Shown: positions 1 to 8,353 of the stretch, in pieces
Layout of the letters: each line of letters begins with the position of its first letter
How positions within the stretch are numbered: position 1 is the stretch's first letter
NCBI RefSeq assembly: GCF_030732845.1
Contig: NZ_JASHKA010000019.1
Coordinates: 61,039 to 125,038, forward strand
Origin: Roseibium sp. MMSF_3544
GTDB taxonomy: Bacteria > Pseudomonadota > Alphaproteobacteria > Rhizobiales > Stappiaceae
Direction: 5' to 3'
DNA length: 64,000 bases
Notes under the pieces: generated by a model
What the model was told of the DNA's origin: nothing
What the model saw: the letters and a program-made list of their open reading frames with translations, nothing else
Databases searched by the model: none
Translations under genes and position numbers: made by a program

Positions 1-228
1 TCCGCTTGCCGAGATCTGGCCGGACGCCCCCCTTGGCGATGGCCGCACGGCTGCAGAAGCGCTTGAAACTTGCCCGGATCAGGACGGCGTTCTTCGGTTG
101 GGTTGACGCGCGCCCGCCCCGTAATGCGCAGCTTCGGCGGTCCGCCTGTCCGCCCGGAATTATCCATTTCTTAAAGTCTGAAATGATACAACCCAGCTCC
201 ACTTTCACGTGTTGTCGAGTCGATTATT
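1..228. other. Left-edge sequence, no gene assigned
   Basis: This stretch lies between the window edge and the first confident gene. A reading frame on the minus strand is open from about position 130 to the edge and could be the end of a gene lying outside the window, but it has no recognisable motif. A plus-strand frame from position 6 to 266 overlaps the start of the next gene and has arginine- and proline-rich composition typical of a spurious frame. Nothing is called here. Confidence 0.3.
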
Positions 229-1641
229 ATGCGGCTTTCATTTGCTGGGCTCAGGTCCCTTCGTGACTCCAGGTTCTTTTCAAAAGAAACCATCAAGTTC
301 GCGATCTTACCGCTTTTCCTGTGCAACATTATCTTTTTTGTACTGAGTATTTTCTATAGCCCTCCAAGAGCAGAGTTCGTGCTTGCTCTTGCGCTTGTGT
401 GCCTTACGGGTCTTTTCGTGAACAGGTTCGTGTTCCTGTTCTTGTTATTCTGTGTCATGGCGCTGGACGCTGCCGCATTCGTGTCGCGCTACTTCCAGAT
501 GCCGCTTGCTATGCTTCTGGACTCCCTGCAGTTCCTGGGTGAGCTCAACATCGCGCAATCGATTACGTATCTCGTTGTTTTTGCCGTCCTGACTGTTGCG
601 TTCGTGCTGACATACAAGGTCGTCGTCAGCCTGAAGAAGCGCCGCGACCGGATTTCTCTTGTTCCCTTCCTGATCGTTGCGATGATTTTTGGCGGTTTTG
701 ACTATTGGATAAACACAGCTCCTCAGGATCTGATGAACCTGCAAATGCAGTTTGCCGAGAAGTTTGAGCCGATCGAGGATGCAGCAAGTCTGAAATCGGG
801 TGTGTCACACCTGACCGACAACGGCGGAAGAAGCGACGTTCTTATCGTGATGGTGGAGGGGCTCGGTGCCTTTTCCTCGCAAGAGCACCAGAACCTCATT
901 TGGGGGCCGCTGCTTCAGGAAGACATCCGCAAAAAATATGCAGTCGAGCAGGGCGCAACCGAATATTTCGGTTCGACAACCTCTGGGGAAGCCAGGGAAC
1001 TCTGCAACGTCCGGGCGGATTATCGGGATTTTCGCGAACGTGGCGATACCGACTGCCTGCCAAAACGGGCCTCGGAAGCCGGTTATAGAACCGCAGCGTT
1101 CCACGCGTTCACTGAAGAGTTTTTCGAGCGCAAGGACTGGTTTCCGAAAATCGGCTTCGAAGAGCTCTATTTTCGGGAAAACAAGGCAGGACTGGCAACG
1201 GGTGAGCCGCTGCCCCTTTGCGGTGTGACCTTCAAGGGCCTGTGCGATGCCGATGTGGCGAGATCCGTAGAAGCGTTCCTGACCGAGGAGGAATCCCGGC
1301 CGAGGTTTGTTTACTGGCTAACGCTGAATTCACACAAGCCGGTTTTGCCCGGTGAAGTGCCAGCAAGGCTTTCGTGTGATGACGGCGGTGTCTTTGAAGA
1401 TCGTGAGCTGTGCCGCATGAGCGAGCAATGGCTGAACGTATCGCACCTCGTCCGGGACATTGCCCTGAACGAGAATCTCAAGGAAACAGAGATCCTTCTC
1501 GTCGGCGATCACCAGCCGCCGCTTTTCACCCGCAAGGCCAGAAATCTATTTCAGCCGCGTCAGGTCGGCTGGTTTCATCTCAAGCCGCTGACCGGCTCGG
1601 ATGCAGAGACTTTCGCAGCGGTCGGGTCACACGCGAAATAG
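229..1641 (+). CDS. Sulfatase-fold membrane protein (phosphoethanolamine-transferase-like)
   Basis: Probable inner-membrane protein with a C-terminal alkaline-phosphatase/sulfatase-fold domain. The first 160 residues hold four or five hydrophobic segments (about 22-42, 49-85, 112-134 and 142-160). The soluble domain follows, with a metal-binding-like strand LIVMVEGLG (205-213), a Ser-Thr-Thr-Ser stretch at 249-252 that would carry the Thr nucleophile, and a VGDHQPP motif (425-431) typical of the family's C-terminal metal site. Known relatives transfer phosphoethanolamine or phosphoglycerol to envelope glycans or lipids, or hydrolyse sulfate esters; which applies here cannot be read from sequence. 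At 470 residues it is a little shorter than EptA-type enzymes. It is monocistronic and convergent with the ferredoxin gene downstream. Confidence 0.75.
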   Translation: MRLSFAGLRSLRDSRFFSKETIKFAILPLFLCNIIFFVLSIFYSPPRAEFVLALALVCLTGLFVNRFVFLFLLFCVMALDAAAFVSRYFQMPLAMLLDSLQFLGELNIAQSITYLVVFAVLTVAFVLTYKVVVSLKKRRDRISLVPFLIVAMIFGGFDYWINTAPQDLMNLQMQFAEKFEPIEDAASLKSGVSHLTDNGGRSDVLIVMVEGLGAFSSQEHQNLIWGPLLQEDIRKKYAVEQGATEYFGSTTSGEARELCNVRADYRDFRERGDTDCLPKRASEAGYRTAAFHAFTEEFFERKDWFPKIGFEELYFRENKAGLATGEPLPLCGVTFKGLCDADVARSVEAFLTEEESRPRFVYWLTLNSHKPVLPGEVPARLSCDDGGVFEDRELCRMSEQWLNVSHLVRDIALNENLKETEILLVGDHQPPLFTRKARNLFQPRQVGWFHLKPLTGSDAETFAAVGSHAK

Positions 1642-1645
1642 AACA

Positions 1646-1676
1646 GTTCGGCTTCATTTAAGGGTCCGCACGCTAG
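1646..1676. repeat. Short intergenic repeat, copy A (matches copy at 63900-63930)
   Basis: About 31 bp beginning GTTCGG and ending in CTAG match, with roughly five differences, the sequence that follows the last gene of the window near 63900. Both copies contain the core TTCATTTA followed by GGGTCCG. Both sit immediately after the stop codon of a plus-strand gene, which suggests a dispersed element with a possible role at transcript ends. This copy is less symmetric than the one near 63.9 kb and overlaps the stop codon of the minus-strand ferredoxin gene. Confidence 0.5.
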
Positions 1677-2356
1677 AGCCCGACAAAACTCTCCATATGA
1701 AACCGCGCCGTCTCGGGTGACGGCTTGTGGTCACCGCCATAGGGGCAGGCGTGCCGGGCGAGGCACCCGGACCAGCAGGCGACCGCAGGGTCGGAGGCCA
1801 GATGCGTCTTGCACGCCGGGACGTCATAGCCCGTCTCAGGCGAAATCGCGTCAACCGGACAGGCCGTCACGCACGGCTTGTCGAAACAGGTCTCGCACGG
1901 GCCGGATACCGTAGGCGCTGGTGTCGCGATGACAGGCTCGGATGTCAGAAACGCGGCCCGGAAACCGGTCCAGGGGCCGTACTGCGCATGCGCCAGAACA
2001 CCGAGCGGGCTTTGAGAGAAACCGCCGCATTTCAGCGCCCACTGCTGGAATGGGAAATAGGGCGGGCCCTCAAACGGAAACAGGGCTTCGTAACGATGGT
2101 CCGAAGCGATCTGTGAGAGCGCACGTTTGGTGTATCGGTCAAGCGCATGGGGAGCTAGGTCGGCGAATTCCGGAGTGGTGCGGAAACTCGGCCAAAGCGA
2201 CGGACCAGTGCTGCCGATCAGAAGCAGGTTCGTGACCGCACTGCCACCTGAAATATCGGGGACTCCGTCGCCGGCGCCGGGCTCAAATCCACCCAGACAC
2301 AAAAAACCGGCCGCCGCGAGATCTTCCGTCAGTTTCGCTGCAGCCGGTGTTGTCAT
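1673..2356 (-). CDS. 4Fe-4S ferredoxin-domain protein (QueG-like C-terminal architecture)
   Basis: This 227-residue protein carries two Cys-rich motifs in its C-terminal third: CETCFDKPCVTACP, and a later CWSGCLARHACP with further Cys nearby. Together they can hold two [4Fe-4S] clusters in a bacterial-ferredoxin arrangement. The N-terminal 140 residues have no cofactor motif that I recognise. The layout resembles epoxyqueuosine reductase QueG and related 4Fe-4S double-cluster proteins, but it is much shorter and the cobalamin-binding part is not obvious, so QueG function is not claimed. It starts 11 bp after the argG stop on the same strand, so the two are probably co-transcribed. Confidence 0.7.
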   Translation of the reverse strand: MTTPAAAKLTEDLAAAGFLCLGGFEPGAGDGVPDISGGSAVTNLLLIGSTGPSLWPSFRTTPEFADLAPHALDRYTKRALSQIASDHRYEALFPFEGPPYFPFQQWALKCGGFSQSPLGVLAHAQYGPWTGFRAAFLTSEPVIATPAPTVSGPCETCFDKPCVTACPVDAISPETGYDVPACKTHLASDPAVACWSGCLARHACPYGGDHKPSPETARFHMESFVGL

Positions 2357-2367
2357 GTCGGTTTGCC

Positions 2368-3588
2368 TCAGTCGAGCCGGTCGCGCTTGGCCAGCGTCCG
2401 CAGGCGCAGAGCGTTCAGTTTGATGAAGCCGGCGGCATCCTTTTGATCGTAAGCCCCCTGATCGTCCTCGAAGGTGACAAGCTCTTCGGAATAGAGCGAA
2501 TAGGGAGACGAACGGCCAACCAGAATGACATTGCCCTTGTAGAGTTTCAGGCGGACAGACCCGGTGACGTGTTCCTGGCTCTTGTCGATCAGCGCCTGCA
2601 GCATTTCGCGTTCGGGCGAGAACCAGAAGCCATTATAGATCAGTTCCGAGTAACGCGGCATCAGTTCGTCTTTCAGGTGCGCAGCGCCACGGTCGAGCGT
2701 AATCGATTCCATTGCCCGGTGCGCGGTCAGCAGGATGGTGCCGCCCGGAGTTTCGTAGATGCCGCGGCTCTTCATGCCGACGAAACGGTTTTCGACCATG
2801 TCGAGACGGCCGATGCCGTTGTCGCGGCCATAGTCGTTCAGCTTTGCGAAAAGCGTTGCCGGTGACATCCCTTCGCCGTTGAGCGACACAGCGTCGCCTT
2901 TTTCGAAACCGATCTCGATCTCGGTCACGGCATCCGGCGCTTCGGTCGGGTCGACAGTGCGCTGGAAGACGTAGTTCGGTGCTTCCTCGGCGGGATCCTC
3001 GAGCACCTTGCCTTCCGAAGACGAGTGCAACATGTTCGCGTCGACAGAGAACGGGGCTTCGCCGCGCTTGTCTTTCGGCACCGGGATCTGATGCTTTTCG
3101 GCGAAATCGAGCAGATCCGTGCGGGACTTGAACTCCCAGTCGCGCCAGGGTGCGATCACCTTGATGTCCGGATTGAGCGCGTAAGCGGAGAGCTCGAAAC
3201 GAACCTGGTCGTTGCCCTTGCCGGTGGCGCCATGTGCGACTGCGTCCGCGCCGGTTTCTTCGGCGATTTCGATAAGACGCTTGGAAATCAGCGGGCGCGC
3301 GATGGATGTGCCGAGCAGGTAGACACCTTCATAGACGGCATTCGCGCGGAACATCGGGAAGACGAAATCACGGATGAATTCTTCACGCAGATCATCGATG
3401 TAGATCTCCTTGATACCCAGCATCTCAGCTTTTTTGCGCGCGGGCTCAAGCTCCTCGCCCTGGCCGAGATCGGCGGTGAAGGTCACAACTTCGCAGCCGA
3501 ATTCGGTTTGCAGCCATTTCAGGATGATGGATGTGTCGAGGCCGCCGGAATAGGCGAGCACAACTTTTTTGATGTCTCCATGCGCCAT
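2368..3588 (-). CDS. argG: Argininosuccinate synthase
   Basis: Cytosolic enzyme of arginine biosynthesis that joins citrulline and aspartate, using ATP, to give argininosuccinate. The 406-residue length is standard. The N-terminal PP-loop AYSGGLDTS (residues 12-20) is the ATP pyrophosphatase signature. The family blocks GATGKGNDQVRFE and the C-terminal SVRLKLYKGN are also intact. The gene is followed after 11 bp by the ferredoxin-domain gene. Its upstream region (3589-3838) is shared with the divergent DUF3302 operon. Confidence 0.97.
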   Translation of the reverse strand: MAHGDIKKVVLAYSGGLDTSIILKWLQTEFGCEVVTFTADLGQGEELEPARKKAEMLGIKEIYIDDLREEFIRDFVFPMFRANAVYEGVYLLGTSIARPLISKRLIEIAEETGADAVAHGATGKGNDQVRFELSAYALNPDIKVIAPWRDWEFKSRTDLLDFAEKHQIPVPKDKRGEAPFSVDANMLHSSSEGKVLEDPAEEAPNYVFQRTVDPTEAPDAVTEIEIGFEKGDAVSLNGEGMSPATLFAKLNDYGRDNGIGRLDMVENRFVGMKSRGIYETPGGTILLTAHRAMESITLDRGAAHLKDELMPRYSELIYNGFWFSPEREMLQALIDKSQEHVTGSVRLKLYKGNVILVGRSSPYSLYSEELVTFEDDQGAYDQKDAAGFIKLNALRLRTLAKRDRLD

Positions 3589-3838
3589 TTTGGGGAGGGT
3601 CCAGTTCGATGTTTCGGCGGGTTGACCGCGCGGTTGAAAATTTGCCGCAATTTAGCCGGTTCCGGGCGCGGCGCAAGCCCTTCCGTGCGGCCAAATCGTC
3701 ACTGCGATTGTTGCATTCGGGCGACAGCTGAGGCGCAGATGCACGCCACTTGCTACTTGCAATTGACCCGGCACCGGTCGAGGGTGTTAACAAGACGTAA
3801 AACGGCGGTCTGTCGATCCGGCTTGCCTGGGAGGTGGA

Positions 3839-4240
3839 ATGGATCTGATCGATTTCAAACTCGACAACTACGATTACGCGACCTTTGTGATCCTTCTCCT
3901 GGTCGTCATCGCCTTTTTTTATGCCATGGTCACATTGGGCGGCTTGCCCGGGAAACTTGCTGAAAAGCGCAAGCATCCGCACGCGGAATCGGTAAAACTT
4001 GGTGGCTGGATCGGGCTGTTTACTGTCTTTCCCTGGATCCACGCGCTCATCTGGGCCTACCACGACAGTCTGACCATCGATGTACGCAAACTTCCGAAAG
4101 ACATGCGCGACAAGCTTGCAGAAGATGATCACGACGGCGAGGAGGACACCGAACCGGGTGCGATCCAGACGGTGGTTCAGCCCGAAGCGGATCCTGCCGG
4201 GACAGCACCGGCGCCGACGCGGGATGGGGCGTCCTCATGA
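3839..4240 (+). CDS. DUF3302 inner-membrane protein (YiaW-like)
   Basis: Small membrane protein of 133 residues with two predicted transmembrane helices (about 15-37 and 55-75) and an acidic, proline-rich C-terminal tail. It matches the DUF3302 family, whose Escherichia coli member YiaW is encoded beside the HlyD-like protein YiaV. The same pairing is seen here, with a 4-bp ATGA overlap between this gene and the HlyD-family gene. The biochemical role is unknown; context suggests an accessory subunit of an export or envelope system. A ribosome-binding stretch GGGAGG lies just before the start. Confidence 0.8.
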   Translation: MDLIDFKLDNYDYATFVILLLVVIAFFYAMVTLGGLPGKLAEKRKHPHAESVKLGGWIGLFTVFPWIHALIWAYHDSLTIDVRKLPKDMRDKLAEDDHDGEEDTEPGAIQTVVQPEADPAGTAPAPTRDGASS

Positions 4241-5388
4241 CGATCGCGCTGCTGATTTTAGGCTTTTATGCCCTGTTCATGTGGCTGGTCTTTTACAAGT
4301 TCCGGATCCTGAAATTCAACATCGCGTGGGGCGTTGTCACGTTCTGGGTGGGTTTCCACGTTCTGTTTCTACTTGTTGTCTTCCTGCGTTTTTATACCCC
4401 TTATACAATCGACGGGCATGTCATCCGGCAGACGATCCAGATCGCTCCGCGCCTGCCGCATCCAACGCTTTTGCAGGACGTTTACGTTACTCAGAACCAG
4501 CCGGTGAAGAAGGGCGACAAGCTCTACCAGTTCGACCCGACGCTTTACGCCGCGCAGCTTGCCGAGGCGCAGGCAAATCTCGCCAGCGCTCAGCAGAACG
4601 CGCTTATTCTCGATGAAGACGTTGTCATCGCACAGGACGCGCTCGCGCAGGCGCGGGCCAACGAGCAGTTCGCAAACGAACAGGTCAACCGGTTCAGCAA
4701 TCTCGTGCCGCGCGGTGGTGCCAAGCAGGAGACGCTTGATCAGTGGAATGCGCAGCTCGCTGGGGCTGAGGCTCAAGTCGCTGAGGCCGAGGCGAACGTG
4801 AAAAAGGCGCAGCTGGCGGTGGATGCGAAGATCGACGGGGTCAACGCACAGGTTGCGGCTGCCGAGGCGCAGGTCGAGCAGGCACAATACTATCTCGACC
4901 AGACGACCATCTATGCGCCCGAAGATGGGGTAATCATCAGCCAGCAAGCGCGTCCGGGTCTTGTTGTCGGCGGTTTCAGGATCGGTTCCATTGCGGCCTT
5001 TGTTGCGGACGCAAACCCCTATTTTCTGGCGACCTTTTATCAGGAGCATCTGAAATTCGTTGAACCGGGTCAGCCGGTCGAAGTCGCACTCGATATCTAT
5101 CCGGGCCAGGTTTTCACCGGCAAGGTAAGGGCAATCTGGGACGGGACCGGTCAGGGGCAAATCATCCCGCGCGGCCGAGTTCCGGAATTCATGTTCATGA
5201 GCCCGCAGGGCCGTTTCGCGGTCGAGATTGTGCTTGATGACGATCCTGCCCTGAAACGGTATCCGGCGGGCGCTCACGGTGCGGCTGCGATCTATACCGG
5301 AGGCGGCGGCAAGTGGGTTGCGGACCTGAGGCGCATCAACATGCGGCTTTATTCCTGGATCAACTTCATCATTCCGTTTGATGTTTAG
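4237..5388 (+). CDS. HlyD-family membrane fusion (periplasmic adaptor) protein, YiaV-like
   Basis: Periplasmic adaptor subunit of 383 residues. Two hydrophobic segments at the N terminus (about 3-20 and 32-52) anchor it in the inner membrane. A biotinyl-lipoyl-like half-motif (GHVIRQTIQIAPR, about 65-77) follows, then a long Ala/Gln/Glu-rich coiled-coil hairpin (about 105-215) with the repeated AxAEAQ pattern. The second lipoyl half (TTIYAPEDGVI) and a beta-barrel domain follow. Such proteins normally bridge an inner-membrane pump and an outer-membrane channel. Here the only inner-membrane partner in the operon is the DUF3302 protein; no ABC, MFS or RND pump is adjacent. The outer-membrane channel gene follows after 8 bp. 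Confidence 0.9.
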   Translation: MTIALLILGFYALFMWLVFYKFRILKFNIAWGVVTFWVGFHVLFLLVVFLRFYTPYTIDGHVIRQTIQIAPRLPHPTLLQDVYVTQNQPVKKGDKLYQFDPTLYAAQLAEAQANLASAQQNALILDEDVVIAQDALAQARANEQFANEQVNRFSNLVPRGGAKQETLDQWNAQLAGAEAQVAEAEANVKKAQLAVDAKIDGVNAQVAAAEAQVEQAQYYLDQTTIYAPEDGVIISQQARPGLVVGGFRIGSIAAFVADANPYFLATFYQEHLKFVEPGQPVEVALDIYPGQVFTGKVRAIWDGTGQGQIIPRGRVPEFMFMSPQGRFAVEIVLDDDPALKRYPAGAHGAAAIYTGGGGKWVADLRRINMRLYSWINFIIPFDV

Positions 5389-5396
5389 GACCTGCA

Positions 5397-6956
5397 ATGC
5401 GGATGGGGCAGATAACGAAACTATATCGATGGGCGGTTATCTCCGGGGCGCTGCTCCTCGGCGGCTGCATGGTCGGGCCGGATTTCGAGCGTCCCGAAGC
5501 ACCCATTCTGGACAGCTGGAGTTCCGGTGCCGATCTGCCGATCGACAGCCGCACCGGTTTCACGACACGCAGCGCCAATTCCGTGCCCTGGTGGCATGTT
5601 TTCAAGGACGAGACGCTCAACAGTCTGATTGCGCAGGCCTACCGGCAGAATGTGGAGCTTCAGGCCGCCGGTGTCAGGGTCTATCAGGCGCGTGCCCAGC
5701 TCGGCATTGCCAGGGGCGAGTTGTTCCCGCAGGTGCAGGAGATCAACGGCAACTCGAAAAGCATCCGCTTCAGTGCTGAAGATCCCTTTATCCGCGATCT
5801 CGAGCGGGTCGGTCTCGTCAATGATCACATCACCAGGGTCTCGGTCGGGTTTGATGCCGGCTGGGAAATCGACGTCTGGGGCAAGATCCGAAGGGATGTC
5901 CAGTCGGCCGATGCCAACCTGAAGGCCAACATCGCGTCCTATGACGATGCGCTGGTCACGCTCACCGGCGATATCGCAGCGACCTACATCACCGTGCGGG
6001 AGTTGCAGCAGCTGATTGCCGTTGCGCGCAAGAACGCGGCGCTGCAAAAGAAGTCGCTCGATCTTACCCGGCTGCGACTGGAAAACGGTGCTGCGACAAA
6101 GCTCGATGTCGATGAAGCGACCGTGCTTTACAACAACACACTCGCCAGCATTCCAGGCTATGAAGCGGAACTGGCGCAGGCCTACAACGCGCTCAGCCTG
6201 CTTTTGAGCGAGCCTCCGGGCCGCATGAAGGCACGGCTTGGCAAAAGGGCGCGCTATCCGCGGGTTCCGGCGGAAGTTGCCATCGGTGTTCCCGCCGACC
6301 TTCTGCGCCGGCGGCCCGACATCCGGTATGCGGAATACATCGCGGCCGCCCAGTCGGCTCAGATTGGTGTCGCCAAGGCGGACCTATATCCGGCCTTTTC
6401 CATTTCCGGTGCGATCGGTGTCAGCGCCGATGACTTTTCCAATCTCTTCGGCAATGGGACGACGACAGGCTTCATCAATCCGGGCTTTTCCTGGAATTTC
6501 CTGAACTACGGGCGCATCCAGAACAATGTCCGTGTGCAGGATGCCGAATTCCAGGAAACGCTGCTCAACTATCAGAATACCGTGCTGAATGCCTACGCGG
6601 AGGTCGAGAACGCGCTGACGGCGTTCTTAAGATCCAAGCAGGAGGCGGTCTATCTGCGCCGTAGCGTTGCCGCCGCCCGCAGTTCCGTTTCGGAGGTCGA
6701 AGCGCAGTATGAAGACGGGACGGCGGACTATAACCGGGTGGTTGATGCCCAGAAAAACCTTCTTGTTGCGGAAGAGCGGCTGCTGGCGGCGCAGGCGAAC
6801 GTGCTGACCAATCTGGTCGCGGTCTACAAGGGCCTCGGCGGTGGCTGGATCCCGGAGAATATCGACGGCCTGATTTCCGATGAAACGCGCCAGCAAATGG
6901 CCGAACGGACCCGCTGGGGCAAGCTCTTGGAAAAACCGGTCGAGAATTCGGGGTGA
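5397..6956 (+). CDS. NodT/OprM-family outer-membrane efflux lipoprotein
   Basis: TolC-like outer-membrane channel of 519 residues. The N terminus is a lipoprotein signal with lipobox LLGGC (Cys24). Two OEP repeats of long alpha-helices follow, with typical family blocks such as VPWWHVFKDETLN, LRRRPDIRYAE and the conserved Gly/Asn region TGFINPGFSWNFLNYGRI. It is the third gene of an operon with DUF3302 and HlyD proteins and completes a tripartite-like exporter. The substrate is unknown; aromatic acids, dyes and antimicrobials are handled by relatives. The following 356 bp contain repeat sequences rather than a clear terminator. Confidence 0.92.
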   Translation: MRMGQITKLYRWAVISGALLLGGCMVGPDFERPEAPILDSWSSGADLPIDSRTGFTTRSANSVPWWHVFKDETLNSLIAQAYRQNVELQAAGVRVYQARAQLGIARGELFPQVQEINGNSKSIRFSAEDPFIRDLERVGLVNDHITRVSVGFDAGWEIDVWGKIRRDVQSADANLKANIASYDDALVTLTGDIAATYITVRELQQLIAVARKNAALQKKSLDLTRLRLENGAATKLDVDEATVLYNNTLASIPGYEAELAQAYNALSLLLSEPPGRMKARLGKRARYPRVPAEVAIGVPADLLRRRPDIRYAEYIAAAQSAQIGVAKADLYPAFSISGAIGVSADDFSNLFGNGTTTGFINPGFSWNFLNYGRIQNNVRVQDAEFQETLLNYQNTVLNAYAEVENALTAFLRSKQEAVYLRRSVAAARSSVSEVEAQYEDGTADYNRVVDAQKNLLVAEERLLAAQANVLTNLVAVYKGLGGGWIPENIDGLISDETRQQMAERTRWGKLLEKPVENSG

Positions 6957-7312
6957 CCGGCATATCGAATTTTATTTCAGTCGCTTAATTGGTTCACTCC
7001 TCATCCTGAGGAGGGCGTAATCAACTCAATCCTGCGATTGGTATTGTCATCAGGAAATAACCGACACCACCTGTCATTGCCGGACTTGATCAGGCAATCC
7101 ATGCTGCGGCTTCGTCCTAAACGCGTACCCGCGTTCCGGCAGAGGTAGCTGCATGGGTCCCATGGTCGCGCCATGGGACGACCGGTGTAAAAGGGATGTC
7201 AATTGTGCGCGTACCATCCAGTCCGCCGCCGACAGGAACCGTTTTTGTCTGAAATCGGTGACTGCTGGATCCCTGCCATTGCAGGGATGACAAAAGCGTG
7301 TGAGTTGCGCCA
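6957..7312. repeat. Gene-free region with two decayed palindromic repeats
   Basis: No coding sequence is evident. Positions 6999-7014 (CCTCATCCTGAGGAGG) match the core of the large palindrome at 23141-23243. Positions 7072-7103 (starting TGTCATTGCCGGACTTG) and 7260-7292 (ending CAGGGATGACA) form imperfect inverted ends about 160 bp apart. They are of the same general type as the second inverted repeat at 22946-23082. Both look like degenerate copies of dispersed intergenic elements. Confidence 0.55.
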
Positions 7313-7558
7313 TCAGCTACAACAGCTTTCGCCTTTCTGGATCGGTGGGCAGGGCACGGTGCCATAGGAACAAAAGACGCAACAATCGCCCGGCTTTGGT
7401 CTGATGAAGGCGCTGCAGGAGCGGCACTCATAGAACCACTGGCAGGCATTTTCCGGCATGGTTTCACCGGTCACACTCCCACATTCAGGGCAAGAGATCA
7501 CACTCTCCAGAATGAGGGGTGTTTCGGCCGACCGGTCCGTTGGCGGTGCCACTCGCAT
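7313..7558 (-). CDS. GDCCVxC-domain small protein
   Basis: Cys-rich protein of 81 residues with the hallmark GDCCVFCSYGTVPCPP and a C-terminal SCCS, plus an N-terminal CPECG. It belongs to the GDCCVxC family, in which some members carry selenocysteine in place of cysteine; here all the positions are ordinary cysteine codons. Function is unknown, but the paired cysteines suggest metal binding or redox chemistry. The start lies 2 bp after the stop of the TetR-family gene on the same strand, so it is probably co-transcribed with that regulator. It may be linked to the divergently transcribed molybdenum hydroxylase. Confidence 0.75.
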   Translation of the reverse strand: MRVAPPTDRSAETPLILESVISCPECGSVTGETMPENACQWFYECRSCSAFIRPKPGDCCVFCSYGTVPCPPIQKGESCCS

Positions 7559-7560
7559 GT

Positions 7561-8178
7561 CTATTCCGCCGCCGCTCTTTCTGTCTTGGTCGTTTTGTAG
7601 CGCGCGAGGAAGAGGTCGACGCTTTCCTCGATGATCTTGCCGACCTCGTCACGGCCCGGAACACGGGCTGCGTAGATGTTGGGGAAGAAGGTGCGGGACT
7701 TGATCAGACCCAGAAACTGCTCTGCCGCCACCGCGGGGTCGTCTGCATTCAGTTTGCCTTCCTGGGTCGCGCGCTCGATGAACTCGGCAAAGACAACCAG
7801 TTTGGTCATGCGCGCATTCATGTCCGCAGCCAGTTCCGGATCGCGAATGGTTTCGCTCATGATCATCCGGGCGAGGCTCATGAAGCACGGATTGATCATC
7901 AACTCGCCTTCCGCCCAGCCCAGGCGGATCAGTGCATCGCGGATGGGAAGATCAGGGTCATAGGGTAGTTCGAGTGCGGAATTGATCTGGTCGGCGAGGC
8001 ACTGGTTGATGGCCTTGAAAAGAACATCCTTGCTTTCGAAGTGGTTATAGACCGTCCGCTTTGATACCTGTGCACGTTCGGAAATCCGGTCCATGCTGGC
8101 CCCGGCATAACCCTTTTCCTGAAACTCCGCGATCGCGGCTTCGATGATCTGTTTCTTCTTCTGGTCGGATACCGACAT
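7561..8178 (-). CDS. TetR/AcrR-family transcriptional regulator
   Basis: DNA-binding repressor of 205 residues. The N-terminal helix-turn-helix spans about residues 10-55 and includes the family pattern YAGASMDRISERAQVSKRTV followed by YNHFESKD. The C-terminal two-thirds is the ligand-binding helical domain with a region typical of the AcrR-type C-terminal dimerisation fold. It is divergent from the iorA/iorB-like genes. The 175-bp intergenic region carries two inverted repeats sharing the AAACT/AGTTT core, which are good candidates for its operators. It most likely represses itself and the oxidoreductase operon until an inducer binds. Confidence 0.92.
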   Translation of the reverse strand: MSVSDQKKKQIIEAAIAEFQEKGYAGASMDRISERAQVSKRTVYNHFESKDVLFKAINQCLADQINSALELPYDPDLPIRDALIRLGWAEGELMINPCFMSLARMIMSETIRDPELAADMNARMTKLVVFAEFIERATQEGKLNADDPAVAAEQFLGLIKSRTFFPNIYAARVPGRDEVGKIIEESVDLFLARYKTTKTERAAAE

Positions 8179-8253
8179 GTCGTGCTCGATTCAGCCCCGT
8201 TGCATTTCTCTTTGTTCCGCTCCCCGCCCTTTTTTCCCAAAATTTGCGCTCTA

Positions 8254-8273
8254 TGTAAACTAGGGAGTTTACA
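8254..8273. promoter_or_regulatory. Perfect inverted repeat, candidate TetR operator 1
   Basis: TGTAAACT and AGTTTACA form a perfect 8-bp inverted repeat separated by AGGG, between the divergent TetR gene and the molybdenum hydroxylase operon. Size and symmetry fit a TetR-family operator. A second, looser copy with the same half-site core lies 18 bp downstream. Confidence 0.75.
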
Positions 8274-8290
8274 GACGGGAAACTCGAGAT

Positions 8291-8311
8291 TAAACTGCAC
8301 AGTGTAGTTTA
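8291..8311. promoter_or_regulatory. Inverted repeat, candidate TetR operator 2
   Basis: TAAACT and AGTTTA are inverted with a 9-bp spacer, 42 bp before the start of the 2Fe-2S subunit gene. The half-sites are the same as in the palindrome at 8254-8273, but the spacing differs by five bases. Two sites allow cooperative repression or separate control of the two divergent transcripts. Confidence 0.6.
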
Positions 8312-8353
8312 CACCCTTAAGCCAGTTACGGCCAGCCAAGGGAGACGTCCTTC

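Noticed and set aside
4369..5397. Minus-strand frame of 342 codons opposite the HlyD gene
   Set aside because: It is a shadow of the Ala/Gln-rich coiled-coil coding sequence; no start signal or family features.
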